Assembly: GCA_903970445.1 (NCBI GenBank)
Contig: CAJCIP010000124.1
Location: forward strand, 1-64,000
Direction of reading: 5' to 3'
From: Verrucomicrobia bacterium Tous-C9LFEB
GTDB lineage: Bacteria > Acidobacteriota > Terriglobia > Terriglobales > Acidobacteriaceae
Length of the DNA: 64,000 bases
Part shown: positions 62,830 to 64,000 of the stretch, one piece after another
How the letters are laid out: the number at the start of each line of letters is the position of its first letter
Position numbering within the stretch: position 1 is the first letter of the stretch
Notes under the pieces: model-generated
Told to the model about the DNA's origin: nothing
Database searches by the model: none
What the model saw: the letters and a program-made list of their open reading frames with translations, nothing else
Made by a program: the position numbers and the translations under genes

Positions 62830-64000
62830 CTAATTCAATGGCTCAGCCGCACTCAATTCCTTTTCCGCAGCGATCAGATCTTCGGCGGTGAGTTTATCTG
62901 CGCGGCGGAGGGCGGGAAAGAAGACGCTCCAAAGGCCGGTGATTGTCATGCTGGCGATGCCGCCGATGACGACCGCACGAACGGCTCCCCACCAGTGTGC
63001 GGTGAGGCCACTCTCGTATTCGCCGAATTCGTTACTGGCGCCGAGAAAGAGCCAATTTACGCTGGAGACGCGGCCGCGCATTTCGGGCGGTGTGGCGAGT
63101 TGAAGAATGCTGGAGCGGACGACGACGCTGATCATGTCGGTTGCGCCGGTGACGAACAGGGCCAGGCAGCTCAGCCAAATGTTGCGGCTGAGGCCGAAGA
63201 CAACGGTTGCAGCGCCGAAGCCGGCAACACAGAACAGCATCGTGCGGCCCGCGTTGCGTCTGATCGGCGCGAACACAAGCGTGAGTGACACGATCAGCGC
63301 CCCGAGGCTGGGCATCGCGCGCAGAAGGCCAAGGCCGTGTGGGCCGATGTGCAAAACGTCCACGGCAAAGACCGGCAGCAGGGCGACGGCGCCACCGAAG
63401 AGGACGGCGAACAGGTCCAGCGAGATGGAGCCAAGCAGCAGGCGTGTATGTGCGACGTACTCCAGCCCCGCAAGCATGGTGCGGATGGTGAAGCCCTTCT
63501 TCTCCGCTGCGCCGCGCGGATGAATTGTGCTGAAGAGAAGCAGGTACAGCGTTAGACACACGAGGGTGAAGGCGTAGACGATGGGTCCGCCTTCGAAGCG
63601 ACCAAGCCACGATGCGCGGCCACCGCCCACCCAATGCACAAGCGGAACAGTGAAGAGAAGGCCGCCGACCATTGGGCCCAGCGCGTTCGAGATTTGGAAG
63701 ATCGTCGCGCCCCACGTCACAGCGTTCACAAAGTGTTCTTTGGGTATGAGTGTGGGAAGCAGCGAACTTGTGGCGGGACCACTGAAGCATCGGCCGGTTC
63801 CGATGAGGAAGAGAATCGCGTACACAAGCCAGATGTTGTGGATGCCTCGCAGCGCCACATACAGCAGCAGCGCAGAAGCTGCGAACTGCACGCTGTAGCA
63901 AATCAGGATGATGGCGCGGCGGTCATAACGATCGGCAACGTGGCCTGCCAACAAGACAAAGCAGATACCTGGAAGGAATAACGCAAGCCCGGTATACCCA
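62830..64000 (-). CDS. MFS transporter, 5' end beyond the window
   Basis: The visible 390 residues of an inner-membrane major facilitator. The coding frame continues without a start to base 64000 (reads ...LPGICFVLLAGHVADRYDRR), so the N-terminal TM1 region is missing only because of the window edge. The conserved GxxADRxxRR loop between TM2 and TM3 is present, and eleven further segments follow. The C-terminal tail is short and charged (DKLTAEDLIAAEKELSAAE as read in parts). It resembles the EntS-like exporters, as does the protein at 22935. Substrate unknown. Confidence 0.85.
   Translation of the reverse strand, partial: GYTGLALFLPGICFVLLAGHVADRYDRRAIILICYSVQFAASALLLYVALRGIHNIWLVYAILFLIGTGRCFSGPATSSLLPTLIPKEHFVNAVTWGATIFQISNALGPMVGGLLFTVPLVHWVGGGRASWLGRFEGGPIVYAFTLVCLTLYLLLFSTIHPRGAAEKKGFTIRTMLAGLEYVAHTRLLLGSISLDLFAVLFGGAVALLPVFAVDVLHIGPHGLGLLRAMPSLGALIVSLTLVFAPIRRNAGRTMLFCVAGFGAATVVFGLSRNIWLSCLALFVTGATDMISVVVRSSILQLATPPEMRGRVSSVNWLFLGASNEFGEYESGLTAHWWGAVRAVVIGGIASMTITGLWSVFFPALRRADKLTAEDLIAAEKELSAAEPLN

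Noticed and set aside
62830-64000. MFS gene as a pseudogene lacking its start
   Set aside because: The frame runs open to the window edge, so the missing start is explained by truncation of the window.

Overview
The window looks like chromosomal DNA of an acidobacterium, most likely Terriglobia/Acidobacteriaceae (a Granulicella, Terriglobus or Edaphobacter relative). This is inferred from three things: a very large TonB-dependent receptor with an N-terminal carboxypeptidase-regulatory domain, of the type expanded in that phylum; several secreted or single-pass hypothetical proteins of acidobacterial style; and many intergenic hairpin repeats ending in GATGAC. The DNA is moderately GC-rich and densely coded on both strands. 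I see no phage, insertion sequence, integrase, rRNA or CRISPR array.

Layout. 1-2.2 kb: a zinc/cadmium-type CDF exporter divergent from a cysteine-bearing ArsR regulator, then a short-chain dehydrogenase. 2.3-4.1 kb: an unreported-looking 39-residue cysteine-tailed peptide, a hairpin and a YbiT-type ABC-F protein. 4.2-9.4 kb: a GT-C membrane protein and a three-gene signalling cluster (CHASE3 histidine kinase, Rcp1-like receiver, receiver-PAS-kinase hybrid), then a DUF2237 protein. 9.7-13.2 kb: the TonB-dependent receptor. 13.3-18.9 kb, mostly minus strand: folD-coaE-htrA, then DUF177-rpmF-plsX-DUF5076. 18.9-26.6 kb: a DUF885 peptidase, two small envelope proteins, pyrR, an MFS exporter, hemL and purN. 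26.6-30.9 kb: an alpha/beta hydrolase, acpP-fabF and rmuC. 31-31.5 kb: an intact ParD-like antitoxin followed by a broken ParE toxin. 31.5-37.5 kb: a DsbA-like thioredoxin protein, a radical SAM enzyme, a GH1 beta-glucosidase, ligA and a YggX-like protein, then tRNA-Pro(GGG).

38-43.7 kb is the most interesting accessory region. After a minus-strand FAD oxidoreductase come four co-directional, tightly packed genes: a DUF4123 adaptor, a PAAR-repeat spike protein, a Ser-Asp-His lipase and a lipoprotein. This is the architecture of a type VI secretion lipase effector (Tle) module with its chaperone, tip and periplasmic immunity protein. No VgrG and no T6SS core gene lies in the window, so it is an orphan cargo island here.

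43.7-64 kb: iscA-like and iscU genes, a secreted hypothetical protein, a repeat-rich gap, a LOG-family protein, a PQQ-type sugar dehydrogenase, an AsmA-like protein, a second ABC-F ATPase, a panE-type reductase, PEP carboxylase, a secreted esterase, an amidohydrolase, and an MFS transporter cut off by the window end.

Housekeeping functions (CoA, folate, heme, purine, fatty acid and phospholipid synthesis, Fe-S assembly, DNA ligation) dominate. Accessory interest lies in the T6SS cargo module, the decayed toxin-antitoxin locus, the small cysteine peptide, the radical SAM protein and several families of intergenic repeats.
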